Of a stretch of DNA of 64,000 bases, positions 1 to 10,298 are shown piece by piece. The stretch is taken from the NCBI RefSeq assembly GCF_006094435.1, contig NZ_CP034783.1, positions 5,917,001 through 5,981,000 of the forward strand. The letters are read 5' to 3'. Position 1 is the first letter of the stretch. Each line of letters starts with the position of its first letter. The notes beneath the pieces are model-generated. The model saw nothing but the letters and a program-made list of their open reading frames with translations. It did not search any database and was not told the origin of the DNA. The DNA is from Pseudomonas sp. MPC6. Its GTDB lineage: Bacteria; Pseudomonadota; Gammaproteobacteria; Pseudomonadales; Pseudomonadaceae. Position numbers and translations under genes: made by a program.

Positions 1-152
1 TGAACCCTTTGCTGCGCAATGAAAAAATAGGCCAGCCCTTTGCTTGCGGTTGGTGTGCACAAGGCTCTGTAAGCGATAACCTTGACGACTGAAATTCGGT
101 AGACGACCCGTCATAAGTTGTCACCATTGCCATGCACCCCCAGAGAATTCGC

Positions 153-2252
153 ATGCAGACTTTTTTTATCGCACCCACCGATTTTGGTGTGGGTCTGACC
201 TCCATCAGCCTCGGGCTGGTGCGTACCCTTGAGCGGGCCGGCCTCAAGGTCGGCTTTTTCAAACCGATTGCCCAGCCCCATCCGGGTGATACCGGGCCTG
301 AACGCTCCACCGAACTGGTGGCCCGCACCCACGGCTTGAAACCGCCGCAGCCCTTGGGCCTGGCCCATGTCGAGCGCATGCTCGGCGACGGCCAGCTCGA
401 CGAGCTGCTCGAAGAAATCATCACCCTGTATCAGCAGGCCGCCATCGGCAAGGACGTGCTGATCGTCGAAGGCATGGTCCCGACCCGTAGCGCCAGTTAT
501 GCCGCACGGGTCAATCTGCACTTGGCCAAAAGCCTCGACGCCGACGTGATCCTGGTCTCTGCCCCGGAAAACGAAGTGCTGGCCGAACTGTCCGGCCGGG
601 TGGAACTGCAGGCGCAATTGTTCGGCGGACCGAAAGACCCGAAAGTCCTCGGCGTGATCCTCAACAAGGTCAAGACCGACGAAAGCATGGAAGCCTTCGC
701 CGCGCGCATGAAGGAACACTCGCCTTTGCTGCGTAGCGGCGATTTCAGATTGCTCGGCTGCATTCCGTTCCAGCCGGAACTCAACGCGCCGCGCACCCGC
801 GACGTCGCCGACCTGATGGGCGCGCAGATCCTCAATGCCGGTGATTACGAAACCCGGCGCATGACCAAAATCATCATCTGCGCCCGCACCATGCGCAACA
901 CCGTGGAGCTGCTCAAGCCCGGCGTGCTGGTGGTGACCCCCGGCGATCGCGACGACATCATCCTCGCCGTCAGCCTCGCGGCCATGAATGGCGTGCCCCT
1001 GGCCGGCCTGCTGCTGACCAGCGACACCCTGCCCGACCCGCGCATCATGGACCTGTGTCGCGGTGCGTTGCAGGCGGGCCTGCCGGTGTTGTCGGTGAGC
1101 ACCGGTTCCTACGACACCGCCAACCAGCTGAACGGCCTGAACAAGGAAATCCCGATCGACGACCGCGAACGTGCGGAGATCATCACCGATTTCGTCGCCA
1201 GCCACCTGGACGCCAACTGGCTGCACCAGCGCTGCGGCACGCCACGGGAAATGCGCCTGTCGCCGGCGGTGTTCCGCTATCAACTGATCCAGCGCGCCCA
1301 GGCCGCCAACAAGCGCATCGTCCTGCCCGAAGGCAGCGAGCCGTTGACCGTGCAGGCCGCGGCGATCTGCCAGGCGCGCGGCATTGCCCGCTGCGTGTTG
1401 CTGGCCAAACCCGCGGACGTGGAAGCCGTGGCCCGCGCCCAGGGCATCGAGCTGCCGCCGGGGCTGGAGATTCTCGACCCGGACCTGATCCGCGAGCGGT
1501 ACGTCGAGCCGATGGTGGCGCTGCGCAAGACCAAAAGCCTGAACGCGCCAATGGCCGAGCAACAACTGGAAGACACCGTGGTGATCGGCACCATGATGCT
1601 GGCGCTGGATGAAGTCGATGGCCTGGTGTCCGGGGTCATTCACTCCACCGCCAACACCATCCGCCCGGCCCTGCAGCTGATCAAGACCGCGCCGGGCTGC
1701 ACCCTGGTGTCGTCGGTGTTCTTCATGCTGTTTCCCGAAGAGGTGCTGGTCTACGGCGACTGCGTGATGAACCCGCACCCGAGCGCCAGCGAACTGGCGG
1801 AGATCGCCCTGCAAAGCGCCGATTCGGCAGCCGCATTCGGCATCACCCCGCGCGTGGCGATGATCAGCTACTCCAGCGGGGAATCGGCCAGCGGCGAAGA
1901 AGTCGAGAAGGTGCGCGAGGCCACGTTGCTCGCCCATGAACAACAGCACTCGCTGCTGATCGACGGCCCGCTGCAATACGACGCCGCCGCCAACGAAACC
2001 GTCGCCCGGCAACTGGCGCCGAACAGCCAGGTGGCCGGTCGCGCCACGGTGTTCGTGTTCCCCGACCTCAACACCGGCAACACCACCCACAAGGCCGTGC
2101 AACGCAGCGCCGACTGCGTCAGCCTCGGGCCAATGCTGCAAGGCCTGCGCAAACCGGTGAACGACCTGCCCCGCGGCGCCCAGGTCGATGACATCGTCTA
2201 CACCATCGCGTTGACCGCGATTCAAGCGGCCAACCGACCTGTGGACCTTTAA
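153..2252 (+). CDS. pta: Phosphate acetyltransferase, long form
   Basis: Interconverts acetyl-CoA + phosphate and acetyl phosphate + CoA in the cytoplasm, normally paired with acetate kinase. The 699-residue product has the three-part layout of long Pta enzymes: an N-terminal P-loop-like (dethiobiotin-synthetase-type) domain opening with FIAPTDFGVGLTS, a central DRTGG domain (roughly residues 215-330) and the C-terminal PTA_PTB catalytic domain (roughly 375-695) with the conserved SGVIHSTANTIRPALQ and YSSGESASGEE stretches. I chose the ATG at 153 because family members begin MQTFFIAPT; the in-frame ATG at 132 would add seven unconserved residues without a better ribosome site. Its stop codon abuts the next ATG, so the two are probably cotranscribed. 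The TGA at bases 1-3 may end an upstream gene (ackA would be the expected partner), but this cannot be tested from the window. Confidence 0.95.
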   Translation: MQTFFIAPTDFGVGLTSISLGLVRTLERAGLKVGFFKPIAQPHPGDTGPERSTELVARTHGLKPPQPLGLAHVERMLGDGQLDELLEEIITLYQQAAIGKDVLIVEGMVPTRSASYAARVNLHLAKSLDADVILVSAPENEVLAELSGRVELQAQLFGGPKDPKVLGVILNKVKTDESMEAFAARMKEHSPLLRSGDFRLLGCIPFQPELNAPRTRDVADLMGAQILNAGDYETRRMTKIIICARTMRNTVELLKPGVLVVTPGDRDDIILAVSLAAMNGVPLAGLLLTSDTLPDPRIMDLCRGALQAGLPVLSVSTGSYDTANQLNGLNKEIPIDDRERAEIITDFVASHLDANWLHQRCGTPREMRLSPAVFRYQLIQRAQAANKRIVLPEGSEPLTVQAAAICQARGIARCVLLAKPADVEAVARAQGIELPPGLEILDPDLIRERYVEPMVALRKTKSLNAPMAEQQLEDTVVIGTMMLALDEVDGLVSGVIHSTANTIRPALQLIKTAPGCTLVSSVFFMLFPEEVLVYGDCVMNPHPSASELAEIALQSADSAAAFGITPRVAMISYSSGESASGEEVEKVREATLLAHEQQHSLLIDGPLQYDAAANETVARQLAPNSQVAGRATVFVFPDLNTGNTTHKAVQRSADCVSLGPMLQGLRKPVNDLPRGAQVDDIVYTIALTAIQAANRPVDL

Positions 2253-3158
2253 ATGCTCGATTTCCTGCCTGCCGCCGTACGCGGCGTGATTGCATCGTTG
2301 TTGCTGGCACTCAATACCATCCTGCTGTGCTCGTTCCTGTTCTGCGTGGCGATCTTCAAGGTATTGCCCTTCGCCCTCGCCCAGCGCTTCACGCGCTGGC
2401 TGATGAGCCATACCCATGAAGCCTGGATCAGCAACAACAAAGCCTGGATGGACCTGGTCTGCCACACCCGCTGGCACCTCAGCGGTCTCGAAAGCCTGGA
2501 CTATCGCCACTCGTACCTGATCACCAGCAATCATCAGAGCTGGGTCGACATCATGGTGCTGCAGTACGTGCTCAACCGGCGCATCCAGCCGCTGAAGTTC
2601 TTTCTCAAGCAGGAGCTGATCTGGGTCCCGGTGATTGGCCTGGCCTGGTGGACGCTGGGCTTTCCGTTCATGAAGCGCTACTCCAAGGCCTACCTGGAAA
2701 AGCACCCGGAGAAGAAAGGCAAGGACCTGGCAACCACGCGCAAGACCTGTGCGAAGTTCCGCCATGACTCGGTGGGCATTTTCAATTTCGTCGAAGGCAC
2801 GCGCTTTACCGAAGCCAAACATGCGCAGCAGAAATCCCCGTTCAAGTACCTGCTCAAGCCCAAGGCCGGTGGCATCGCGTTTGTTCTGGATGCGATGGGC
2901 GAGCAGCTGGAGTCGATCGTCAACGTGACGATTCACTACCCGGGGGGACGTCCGGGGTATTGGGATTTGCTCTGCGGGAACGTGAAGGATGTGGTGGTGC
3001 ACTTCCAGGAGGTGAAGATTCCGCCGGAGTTTATCGGCAAGAATTATGAGCAGGATGGGGAGTATCGATTGCAGTTTCAGGGGTGGATCAATCAGTTGTG
3101 GTTGGATAAGGATGCGCTGCTGGAGCAGATGCATCGGGAGTATCCGGTTCGGAAGTGA
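2253..3158 (+). CDS. PlsC-type acyltransferase (1-acylglycerol-3-phosphate acyltransferase-like, YihG-like)
   Basis: Probable membrane-bound acyltransferase of phospholipid metabolism, 301 residues. An N-terminal hydrophobic segment (about residues 10-40) anchors it. The family HX4D catalytic motif is visible as NHQSWVD (His94, Asp99), and the substrate-binding EGTR motif appears in NFVEGTRFTEAK near residue 180. These define the LPLAT/PlsC fold; the long C-terminal tail resembles E. coli YihG more than the short essential PlsC. The exact acyl acceptor is not readable from sequence. The start codon follows the pta stop directly with no gap, suggesting translational coupling. Confidence 0.9.
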   Translation: MLDFLPAAVRGVIASLLLALNTILLCSFLFCVAIFKVLPFALAQRFTRWLMSHTHEAWISNNKAWMDLVCHTRWHLSGLESLDYRHSYLITSNHQSWVDIMVLQYVLNRRIQPLKFFLKQELIWVPVIGLAWWTLGFPFMKRYSKAYLEKHPEKKGKDLATTRKTCAKFRHDSVGIFNFVEGTRFTEAKHAQQKSPFKYLLKPKAGGIAFVLDAMGEQLESIVNVTIHYPGGRPGYWDLLCGNVKDVVVHFQEVKIPPEFIGKNYEQDGEYRLQFQGWINQLWLDKDALLEQMHREYPVRK

Positions 3159-3172
3159 GTGAGGGTGAAATT

Positions 3173-3196
3173 CGCTCCTTCAGACTTGAAGGAGCG
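3173..3196. terminator. Hairpin after the acyltransferase gene
   Basis: Perfect 9-bp inverted repeat (CGCTCCTTC / GAAGGAGCG) with a 6-nt loop, 15 nt after the stop codon. There is no T-run, so intrinsic termination is only possible; it lies between convergent genes. Confidence 0.4.
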
Positions 3197-3263
3197 ATAC
3201 AGCGCAGCTCATGCTGACGGCAACCCCTGACCTCCGACAACACTCCATTTCACGCCTACTCGG

Positions 3264-3845
3264 CTATTTGTTCATGTCCTGCAGAAGCTCGGGTGAATGT
3301 CGTAGTCTGACGACCGCTGCGGAACCGAGCACTTGAATTTGTGCGAAATCGGCAGAGGCTGTCGTGAGAGTAAACATCATTCCACTCTTCGCGTTTGGAG
3401 CTGACCATTCGTATGAAATAGTTTTAATCTGTCCATTCACGATGGTTTGCCTTGTTTCATTCTTTAGCAGTTTCACTTTTATCGGAAATGGCGCACTTGC
3501 GGCCATTGAAGTAAACATTTTTATCGCAGCATCAGGGTCTGCCTTGCGGACATAAACTGCGCAGAAACTCTTCCCCTTCAGCAAGGTAAGTACGACTGTT
3601 GCGTATTTGTCTGGAACAGGCCAAGCATCCCCGGGTTTACCTGCCAGAAACAGTTCTGCCTTTTCAGGCGGAAGCTTTGGCATAGGTTTCAGCGTTTCTC
3701 TCAGTTCCTCAAGTTTGAAAAGATTCTTGAGGCAAAGCGACGAATAAATCTTGAAGAATGAGGCGGCTTGATCCTCACCTTCGCTGGCCATACAAATATT
3801 TGAAGCCAGAGCGAGCAGAAGCGTGGTGATAACTAATTTTTGCAT
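3264..3845 (-). CDS. Exported protein of unknown function
   Basis: I do not recognise the family. The 193-residue product begins with a classic signal peptide: Lys3, then a hydrophobic core ITTLLLALASNI, with a likely cleavage after ICMA near residue 20, so it should be periplasmic. Two cysteines (Cys38 in SLCLKN and Cys95 in FCAVYV) remain in the mature part and could form a disulfide. A Pro-rich stretch (KPMPKLPPEKAEL) precedes a short FLAGKPGDAWPVPD segment that looks like a conserved core. No transmembrane helix follows the signal. The DNA is visibly more AT-rich and uses more A/T-ending codons than pta or cysNC, consistent with horizontal gain. The neighbour on the same strand is another unknown envelope protein 79 nt upstream, so the two may form a unit. 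Confidence 0.75.
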   Translation of the reverse strand: MQKLVITTLLLALASNICMASEGEDQAASFFKIYSSLCLKNLFKLEELRETLKPMPKLPPEKAELFLAGKPGDAWPVPDKYATVVLTLLKGKSFCAVYVRKADPDAAIKMFTSMAASAPFPIKVKLLKNETRQTIVNGQIKTISYEWSAPNAKSGMMFTLTTASADFAQIQVLGSAAVVRLRHSPELLQDMNK

Positions 3846-3924
3846 GAGAATTTCCCTGCGAGTCGGCAGAACACTACAGTTTTGATTGTTAGTAACACGC
3901 GAAACAATTAATCATTGCCGCTAC

Positions 3925-4608
3925 CTATCTAGCACCTGAACGCATTTCCGGAAGTACCGCTAAAAACACCCATGAAGCCGAAAACGACCCCTCGGCACGG
4001 TGCATGATAAGAGCTAGATAAAGAGTGTACGCTCGAGCCATATAGGGTTTTTCGCGAAAAAAACTCCTACACTCTGGGGTCACCAGTGAATATGTTAGCC
4101 CTCCATCGTTCTTTATTTTCTCCATTACTTCCTGAGCGGCTATTCGACGTCGCTCTACTGGAAGACGGCTCAATACCTCATTTTCTTTTATAATCGCTGT
4201 CGTTTCATAAACAGCAGGACAACCATCGTCAAACGATTCTACGCTTGGTTTGTATTTCTCGAAGAATTCGTCGACATCTTTGAGTATCATACCTGTACTT
4301 ATCATCTGCAGATTGATCGCAGCAGCCTCCTGCACCATACATTCCCGAGTGTATTCCGTGCATGGCTGAAGTGCTCTCATGTCGTATACAATGTCTTGCT
4401 GAGGTCTCAGGCTCACAGCCCTGACATAAAGATCATCCGCTCCTGAAGGAGTGACACTCCAATCTCCAACAACTTCAATACCACCAAAACGCCTCATCAC
4501 CTGATGTGCACTTCCAGCTTCAAAAGCAAGCCAACAAACCGCACAGACGACCAGGAGAAAACAGCCAATAATAAAAAAAATCGTGCACTTTATCCAAGCC
4601 TTGATCAT
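3925..4608 (-). CDS. Membrane-anchored protein of unknown function
   Basis: Not recognised. The 227-residue product (start taken at the ATG giving MIKAWIKC; an upstream in-frame start would add five residues) has one strong N-terminal transmembrane segment, about residues 9-28 (FFIIGCFLLVVCAVCWLAF), then a soluble domain probably facing the periplasm. The soluble part carries several cysteines (PCTEYTREC, DDGCP, PECRSFF), which may pair as disulfides. Base composition is lower in GC than the flanking core genes. It precedes the exported unknown protein on the same strand by about 80 nt, so a two-gene operon is plausible. No toxin, immunity or enzyme motif could be identified. Confidence 0.65.
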   Translation of the reverse strand: MIKAWIKCTIFFIIGCFLLVVCAVCWLAFEAGSAHQVMRRFGGIEVVGDWSVTPSGADDLYVRAVSLRPQQDIVYDMRALQPCTEYTRECMVQEAAAINLQMISTGMILKDVDEFFEKYKPSVESFDDGCPAVYETTAIIKENEVLSRLPVERRRIAAQEVMEKIKNDGGLTYSLVTPECRSFFREKPYMARAYTLYLALIMHRAEGSFSASWVFLAVLPEMRSGAR

Positions 4609-4890
4609 GCATGAACCCCGCAAATGTCGGACAGATAGTTCTCTGTGTATGGCGCTGAAACAATTAGATCACTAGCGACCGACCACATGTAACCACCCAT
4701 ACTTCCCAAATTTTCGTAGGCCCTATCTGTTGTTTCTTTTTATTTGTAAGGCCGTCTGACACAAGGGCTTTCTAAAGGAACTTTCCTACAACTTCTTAAT
4801 TTTCGGACTACTTCGATATGGGAAATATTGGCTTTGGGAGTAGAGGCGCTGTAAGTATGAGTTGGATTTTTTGTTTGGATTTACCGGCCT

Positions 4891-4914
4891 CTTCGCTGGC
4901 AAGCCAGCTCCTAC
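4891..4914. repeat. Solitary REP half-element
   Basis: One arm of the CTTCGCTGGCAAGCCAGC...CTAC palindrome. A degenerate partner may remain about 60 nt downstream (GGGGACTGGCTTGTCGG), so this may be a decayed REPIN. Confidence 0.8.
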
Positions 4915-5011
4915 AGGGTCCGCGTCGTACGATGAAGGTGCGACAACACGCATCCTGCGGGGACTGGCTTGTCGGATCGCCGCACCGCAGCGAAAGCGAT
5001 ATTACGGGCAC

Positions 5012-5055
5012 AAAAAAACCCGCCGATGATCCCTCATCGGCGGGTGTTTTAAGTG
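5012..5055. terminator. Bidirectional Rho-independent terminator after cysNC
   Basis: Perfect stem CCCGCCGATGA / TCATCGGCGGG with a 4-nt TCCC-like loop, flanked by AAAAAAA on one side and TGTTTT on the other. It lies about 15 nt past the cysNC stop on the minus strand. Confidence 0.9.
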
Positions 5056-5065
5056 CAGCTAGCGC

Positions 5066-6964
5066 TTAGATCGCGCCACGCTGACGCAGCAGGTCCAGCA
5101 CCTGCTTGACGCTTTCTTCCAGCGACAGCGACTGGGTGTCGACCACGAGGTCGGCGTCCAGCGGCACGTCGTACGGGAAGGAGTCGCCCGGGATGTTGTC
5201 CCCGGCCGCCGCGTACAGGCCTTGCGGGTCACGCTCGGCACAGACCGTCGGCGAGGCCTGGACGTAGACCGTCAGCAGGCGCTCCTTGCCGATCAGTTCC
5301 CGGGCCTGTTCACGACCTTCGGCACTTGGCGCAACGAAGGCGGCCAGGGTCACCAGGCCGGCTTCGTTGAATTGACGCGCGACGTGCGCGGCACGACGCC
5401 AGTTCTCGGTACGCCCGGCGCGATCCTGTGGCAGACCTTTGTTCAGGTCGTGACGCAGGTTCTGGCCGTCGAGTACAAACACCGCACGGCCCATGTCGAA
5501 CAGCTTGCGTTCAACAGCGTAAGCCAAAGTGCTTTTGCCCGCGCCCGACAAGCCGCTGAACAGCACGGTGGCCGGTTGCTGGCCGAAGCGCTGGGCGCGT
5601 TCTTCGGTGGCGACGTGCGCCAGTTTGCCGTGGTGGGTGCTGGTGCCATGGCTCAACGGCTGAGCGATGATCATGCCGGCTGCCACGGTGCCATTGGTCA
5701 GACGATCGATGACGATGAACGAACCGGTGGTGCGGTTGCTCGCGTAGCCATCCAGTGCGATGGCGGCGTCGAGGCTGACCTTGACCCGACCGATCTCGTT
5801 CAGGTTCAACGAACTGGCCGGACCTTCTTCCAGGGTGTTCACGTCAACGCGGTTGACGATGCTGGTGATCGAACCCGGCACGTAACTGGTGGCGCGCTTG
5901 ATGTCGTATTTCTTGCCCGGCAGCATCGGCTCTTCGGCCATCCACACCAGCATGGCGTCGAAAGCGTCGGTCACCTGCGGCTGGTTGTCGGCGTGTACCA
6001 GCAAGTCGCCGCGGGAGATGTCGATCTCGTCTTCCATGGTCAGCGTCACCGCTTGGCCAGGACCTGCGTGTTCCAGTTCACCTTCGAAGGTGACGATGGA
6101 TTTCACCCGGCTGCTCTTGCCCGACGGCAGCACCACGACTTCGTCGCCCTTGTGCACGACACCGCTGGCCAGGGTGCCGGCGAAACCACGGAAGTTCAGG
6201 TTCGGACGGTTGACGTACTGCACCGGGAAACGCAGGTCGGTGTAGTTGCGGTCGCTGGCGATTTCGACGGTTTCGAGAATTTCCATCAGCGACTGGCCGG
6301 TGTACCACGGCGAGCGCTCGGACTTGTTCACCACGTTGTCGCCCTTGAGCGCCGACATCGGCACGAAGGCCATGGTGGTCGGCTTGAAGGCGATGCCTTC
6401 GGCGAACTTCAGGTAATCGGCCTTGATCGACTCGAACACGCTTTGGTCAAAGCCATTGATGTCCATCTTGTTGACGGCCACCACAATGTGTTTGATCCCC
6501 AGCAACGACGCGATAAAGCTGTGGCGACGGGTCTGGGTCTGCACGCCGTAACGGGCGTCGATCAGGATGATCGCCAGGTCACAGGTGGACGCACCGGTGG
6601 CCATGTTGCGGGTGTACTGCTCATGGCCGGGGGTGTCGGCGATGATGAACTTGCGTTTGGCGGTGGAGAAATAGCGGTAGGCGACATCGATGGTGATGCC
6701 CTGCTCACGCTCGGCCTGCAGGCCGTCGACCAGCAAGGCCAGGTCGATGTCGTCACCGGTGGTGCCGACTTTTTTCGAGTCGCGGGTGATGGCTTCCAGG
6801 TGATCTTCGTAGATCATCTTGGAGTCGTGCAGCAGGCGCCCGATCAGGGTGCTCTTGCCGTCGTCGACGTTGCCACAGGTCAGAAAGCGCAGCATTTCCT
6901 TGCGTTCGTGCTGGCCCAGGTAGGCGAGGATGTCCTCGCTGATCAAATCAGATACGTGCGACAT
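5066..6964 (-). CDS. cysNC: Sulfate adenylyltransferase large subunit / APS kinase fusion
   Basis: Bifunctional enzyme of sulfate activation, 632 residues. The N-terminal CysN part is a translational-type GTPase: P-loop GNVDDGKST at 31-39, DTPGH at 110-114 and NKMD at 165-168. With CysD it makes APS from sulfate and ATP using GTP hydrolysis. The C-terminal CysC part has its own P-loop GLSGAGKST at 471-479 and phosphorylates APS to PAPS, as in other Pseudomonas and rhizobial NodQ-type fusions. It follows cysD by 9 nt on the same strand, so they form a cysD-cysNC operon. The start at 6964 gives [12 protein letters not shown], typical of the family. Confidence 0.97.
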   Translation of the reverse strand: MSHVSDLISEDILAYLGQHERKEMLRFLTCGNVDDGKSTLIGRLLHDSKMIYEDHLEAITRDSKKVGTTGDDIDLALLVDGLQAEREQGITIDVAYRYFSTAKRKFIIADTPGHEQYTRNMATGASTCDLAIILIDARYGVQTQTRRHSFIASLLGIKHIVVAVNKMDINGFDQSVFESIKADYLKFAEGIAFKPTTMAFVPMSALKGDNVVNKSERSPWYTGQSLMEILETVEIASDRNYTDLRFPVQYVNRPNLNFRGFAGTLASGVVHKGDEVVVLPSGKSSRVKSIVTFEGELEHAGPGQAVTLTMEDEIDISRGDLLVHADNQPQVTDAFDAMLVWMAEEPMLPGKKYDIKRATSYVPGSITSIVNRVDVNTLEEGPASSLNLNEIGRVKVSLDAAIALDGYASNRTTGSFIVIDRLTNGTVAAGMIIAQPLSHGTSTHHGKLAHVATEERAQRFGQQPATVLFSGLSGAGKSTLAYAVERKLFDMGRAVFVLDGQNLRHDLNKGLPQDRAGRTENWRRAAHVARQFNEAGLVTLAAFVAPSAEGREQARELIGKERLLTVYVQASPTVCAERDPQGLYAAAGDNIPGDSFPYDVPLDADLVVDTQSLSLEESVKQVLDLLRQRGAI

Positions 6965-6973
6965 GACAACCCC

Positions 6974-7891
6974 TTAGAAATAACCCTGACGTTTCTTTTC
7001 TTCCATCGAGCCTGCGCCATCGTGGTCGATGACCCGGCCCTGGCGTTCGGAAGTTCGCGTCAGGAGCATTTCCTGAATGATGTCGGTCAGGCTGGTGGCC
7101 TCGGACTCGACCGCACCGGTCAGCGGGTAGTCGCCGAGCGTACGGAAGCGGACCTTTTTCTTGACGATGCGTGCCTTGTCTTCGTCGCTCAAGTGATTGA
7201 GCAGGCGTTCGTCGTCGATCATGATCCAGGTGCCGTTCATCTCGATGACGTCGCGTTCGGCGGCGAAATACAGCGGCACGATCGGGATGCCTTCGAGGTA
7301 GATGTACTGCCAGATGTCCAGTTCGGTCCAGTTCGACAGCGGGAATACGCGGATCGATTCGCCCTTGTTGACGTTGCCGTTGTAGACGTTCCACAACTCC
7401 GGGCGCTGGTTTTTCGGGTCCCAGCGGTGCTTGGTGTCACGGAAGGAGTACACGCGCTCTTTGGCCCGGGACTTCTCTTCATCGCGACGGGCACCGCCGA
7501 ACGCGGCGTCGAAACCGTACTTGTCGAGAGCCTGCTTGAGGCCTTCGGTTTTCATGATATCGGTGTGCTTGGCGCTGCCGTGGGTCAGCGGGTTGATGCC
7601 CTGTGCCACGCCCTCGGGATTGACGTGCACCAGCAGGTCCAGGCCAAGTTCTTCGACCATGCGGTCGCGAAACGCGTACATTTCCTTGAACTTCCACTGG
7701 GTGTCGACGTGCATCACCGGGAACGGCAGTTTGCCCGGGAAGAATGCCTTGCGCGCGAGGTGCAGCATTACGGCGGAGTCTTTACCGACGGAGTACAGCA
7801 TCACCGGGTTATCGAACTCGGCGGCGACCTCGCGGATGATGTGGATGCTTTCGGCCTCCAGCTGTTTCAGATGCGTCAGTTTGTCGACCAT
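6974..7891 (-). CDS. cysD: Sulfate adenylyltransferase subunit 2
   Basis: Small catalytic subunit of ATP sulfurylase, 305 residues, which adenylylates sulfate in complex with CysN. It belongs to the PAPS-reductase/N-type ATP pyrophosphatase fold, shown by the PP-loop [17 protein letters not shown] near residues 36-52. The C-terminal region carries the [16 protein letters not shown] segment common to CysD. Length and ends match the family. It is first in the cysD-cysNC operon; the leader upstream holds a promoter-like sequence and a short palindrome. In pseudomonads this operon is expected to be CysB-controlled, but no CysB site can be assigned with confidence here. Confidence 0.96.
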   Translation of the reverse strand: MVDKLTHLKQLEAESIHIIREVAAEFDNPVMLYSVGKDSAVMLHLARKAFFPGKLPFPVMHVDTQWKFKEMYAFRDRMVEELGLDLLVHVNPEGVAQGINPLTHGSAKHTDIMKTEGLKQALDKYGFDAAFGGARRDEEKSRAKERVYSFRDTKHRWDPKNQRPELWNVYNGNVNKGESIRVFPLSNWTELDIWQYIYLEGIPIVPLYFAAERDVIEMNGTWIMIDDERLLNHLSDEDKARIVKKKVRFRTLGDYPLTGAVESEATSLTDIIQEMLLTRTSERQGRVIDHDGAGSMEEKKRQGYF

Positions 7892-7994
7892 GGCTACTCA
7901 CGAAAACGATCTTATGGACGGCCAGCGGGCCGTGTTCGAGCGAGGAATCCTAGCACAGCGACCTCTTCTAATCAGGACGCTAACTAGATCGAAA

Positions 7995-8012
7995 GGGTAT
8001 ATGAATATACCC
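7995..8012. promoter_or_regulatory. Palindrome upstream of cysD
   Basis: GGGTATAT-GA-ATATACCC, a perfect 8-bp inverted repeat with a 2-nt centre, about 100 nt upstream of the cysD ATG. A weak minus-strand promoter (CTGATT, 17 nt, TAGGAT at 7947-7952) lies between it and the gene. It could be a protein-binding site; the factor is unknown. Confidence 0.4.
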
Positions 8013-8033
8013 CCTCGTTTGGGTGCTGCAGAC

Positions 8034-8125
8034 CCCCTGTAGGAGCTGGCTTGCCAGCGAAAGCGGCCTTGAATCTTGCGGCGTTCTCAAGAACGTCTTC
8101 GCTGGCAAGCCAGCTCCTGCAGGGG
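8034..8125. repeat. REPIN (paired inverted REP elements)
   Basis: Two arms of the GTAGGAGCTGGCTTGCCAGC type in inverted orientation, separated by about 40 nt, between cysD and the Nif3-like gene. Confidence 0.9.
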
Positions 8126-8146
8126 TTCATATACCCGCAATCCGGG

Positions 8147-8905
8147 TTAGATCGGATTCGGGCAATCGATGAAGATATGTTCCAAGGCAAAACGCCGTGC
8201 CAGGTAATCGCCCAACGCCTGCACGCCATAGCGCTCGGTGGCATGGTGACCGGCGGCGATGAAGCTGATGTCGTTTTCCCGGGCGCTGTGAAAGGTTTGC
8301 TCGGAGGCTTCGCCGGACAGGTACAGGTCGACGCCGGCCAACACCGCCTGGTCAATGTAACCCTGGCCGCCACCGGTGCACCAACCCACCCGACGAATCA
8401 TCTCGCTGCCTTCGATCAGCAATGGCTCGCGGCCCATGACTTCCTGCACGCGACGGGCGAAATCCCGCGGTGTCAGCGGTTCGTTCAAGGAGCCGACCAG
8501 GCCGACAACCTTGAGGTTGTCCGGGTCCAGCGGGCCTTCGACAGTGATGTCCAACTGACGAGCAAGCTGCACGTTGTTCCCGACTTCCGGGTGCAGATCC
8601 AGCGGCAGGTGGTAGGACAGCAGGCTGATATCGTGCTTGAGCAACGTCTTCAACCGACGCTGCTTCATGCCGGTGATGCACGGATTCTCGCCCTTCCAGA
8701 AATAGCCATGATGCACCAGCACCAGATCGGCGTTGGCCTCCACCGCGGCGTCGAGCAACGCCTGGCTGGCGGTGACGCCACTGACGATGCGCATCACCTG
8801 CGGCCGGCCTTCGACCTGCAAGCCGTTGGGGCAGTAATCGGCAATCTTGGCACTGTTCAGGTAACGGTCGGCTTCTTCGACCAGGGTGCTCAGGGCGACG
8901 GCCAT
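8147..8905 (-). CDS. Nif3-like dinuclear metal-centre protein (YbgI/YqfO family)
   Basis: 252-residue member of the NIF3 family (DUF34), proteins that form toroidal hexamers with a two-metal site. Visible ligand motifs are HHGYFWKG near residue 65 and the C-terminal AAGHHATERYGVQALG. The family is linked to GTP cyclohydrolase I type 2 annotations, but its substrate is unsettled, so I give no gene symbol. The gene diverges from algW with about 100 nt between starts. The C-terminus ends just before a REPIN. Confidence 0.9.
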   Translation of the reverse strand: MAVALSTLVEEADRYLNSAKIADYCPNGLQVEGRPQVMRIVSGVTASQALLDAAVEANADLVLVHHGYFWKGENPCITGMKQRRLKTLLKHDISLLSYHLPLDLHPEVGNNVQLARQLDITVEGPLDPDNLKVVGLVGSLNEPLTPRDFARRVQEVMGREPLLIEGSEMIRRVGWCTGGGQGYIDQAVLAGVDLYLSGEASEQTFHSARENDISFIAAGHHATERYGVQALGDYLARRFALEHIFIDCPNPI

Positions 8906-8948
8906 AAAAGACTCCTAAATATCCCGTTCGGAGGCGCGCTTGGCCTCG

Positions 8949-8984
8949 TATAATGCGCGACATTATGGGCGGTCTCATACCGCC
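8949..8984 (+). promoter_or_regulatory. Candidate algW promoter and leader hairpin
   Basis: A consensus -10 hexamer TATAAT sits at 8949-8954 with only a weak -35. It is followed by GGCGGT-CTCAT-ACCGCC (8968-8984), a 6-bp hairpin in the predicted 5' leader. The algW ATG is at 9008. Confidence 0.5.
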
Positions 8985-9007
8985 TGCAACCTTTCAGGAC
9001 GTGCTTA

Positions 9008-10174
<1,167 letters not shown>

Positions 10175-10188
10175 GCAGCAACACAAAT

Positions 10189-10285
10189 CCCTGTAGGAGC
10201 TGGCTTGCCAGCGAAGAGGCCATCAGATTCAACGATGATGTTGACTGGTAGAATGCCTTCGCGGGCAAGCCACGCTCCTACAGGG
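10189..10285. repeat. REPIN between algW and hisC
   Basis: Inverted REP pair; the right arm is a variant (GCGGGCAAGCCACGCTCC). It lies between the convergent algW and hisC ends. Confidence 0.85.
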
Positions 10286-10298
10286 ACCGCGGTGTGGT

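Larger units (their letters stand above)
4609..5065. other. Gene-free stretch between the unknown-protein pair and cysNC
   Basis: About 450 nt with no credible reading frame. The first 270 nt are AT-rich and presumably hold the promoter of the membrane-protein gene. A solitary REP half-element lies at 4891-4914 and the cysNC terminator at 5012-5055. Small open frames across it only read through the REP. Confidence 0.6.

Noticed and set aside
1..152. Promoter for pta (TTGACG at 82-87)
   Set aside because: No -10 at a usable distance could be found, so no promoter is called; the first 131 bases hold no recognisable gene.
111..3134. A 1007-codon open frame on the strand opposite pta and the acyltransferase gene
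   Set aside because: It is antisense to two well-supported genes; GC-rich third positions keep the opposite frame free of stops. Its predicted protein is a His/Gln/Val/Arg-rich string without known domains.
5222..7987. A 921-codon open frame opposite cysNC and cysD
   Set aside because: Same antisense composition effect; no domain, no ribosome site, and it spans two intact genes.
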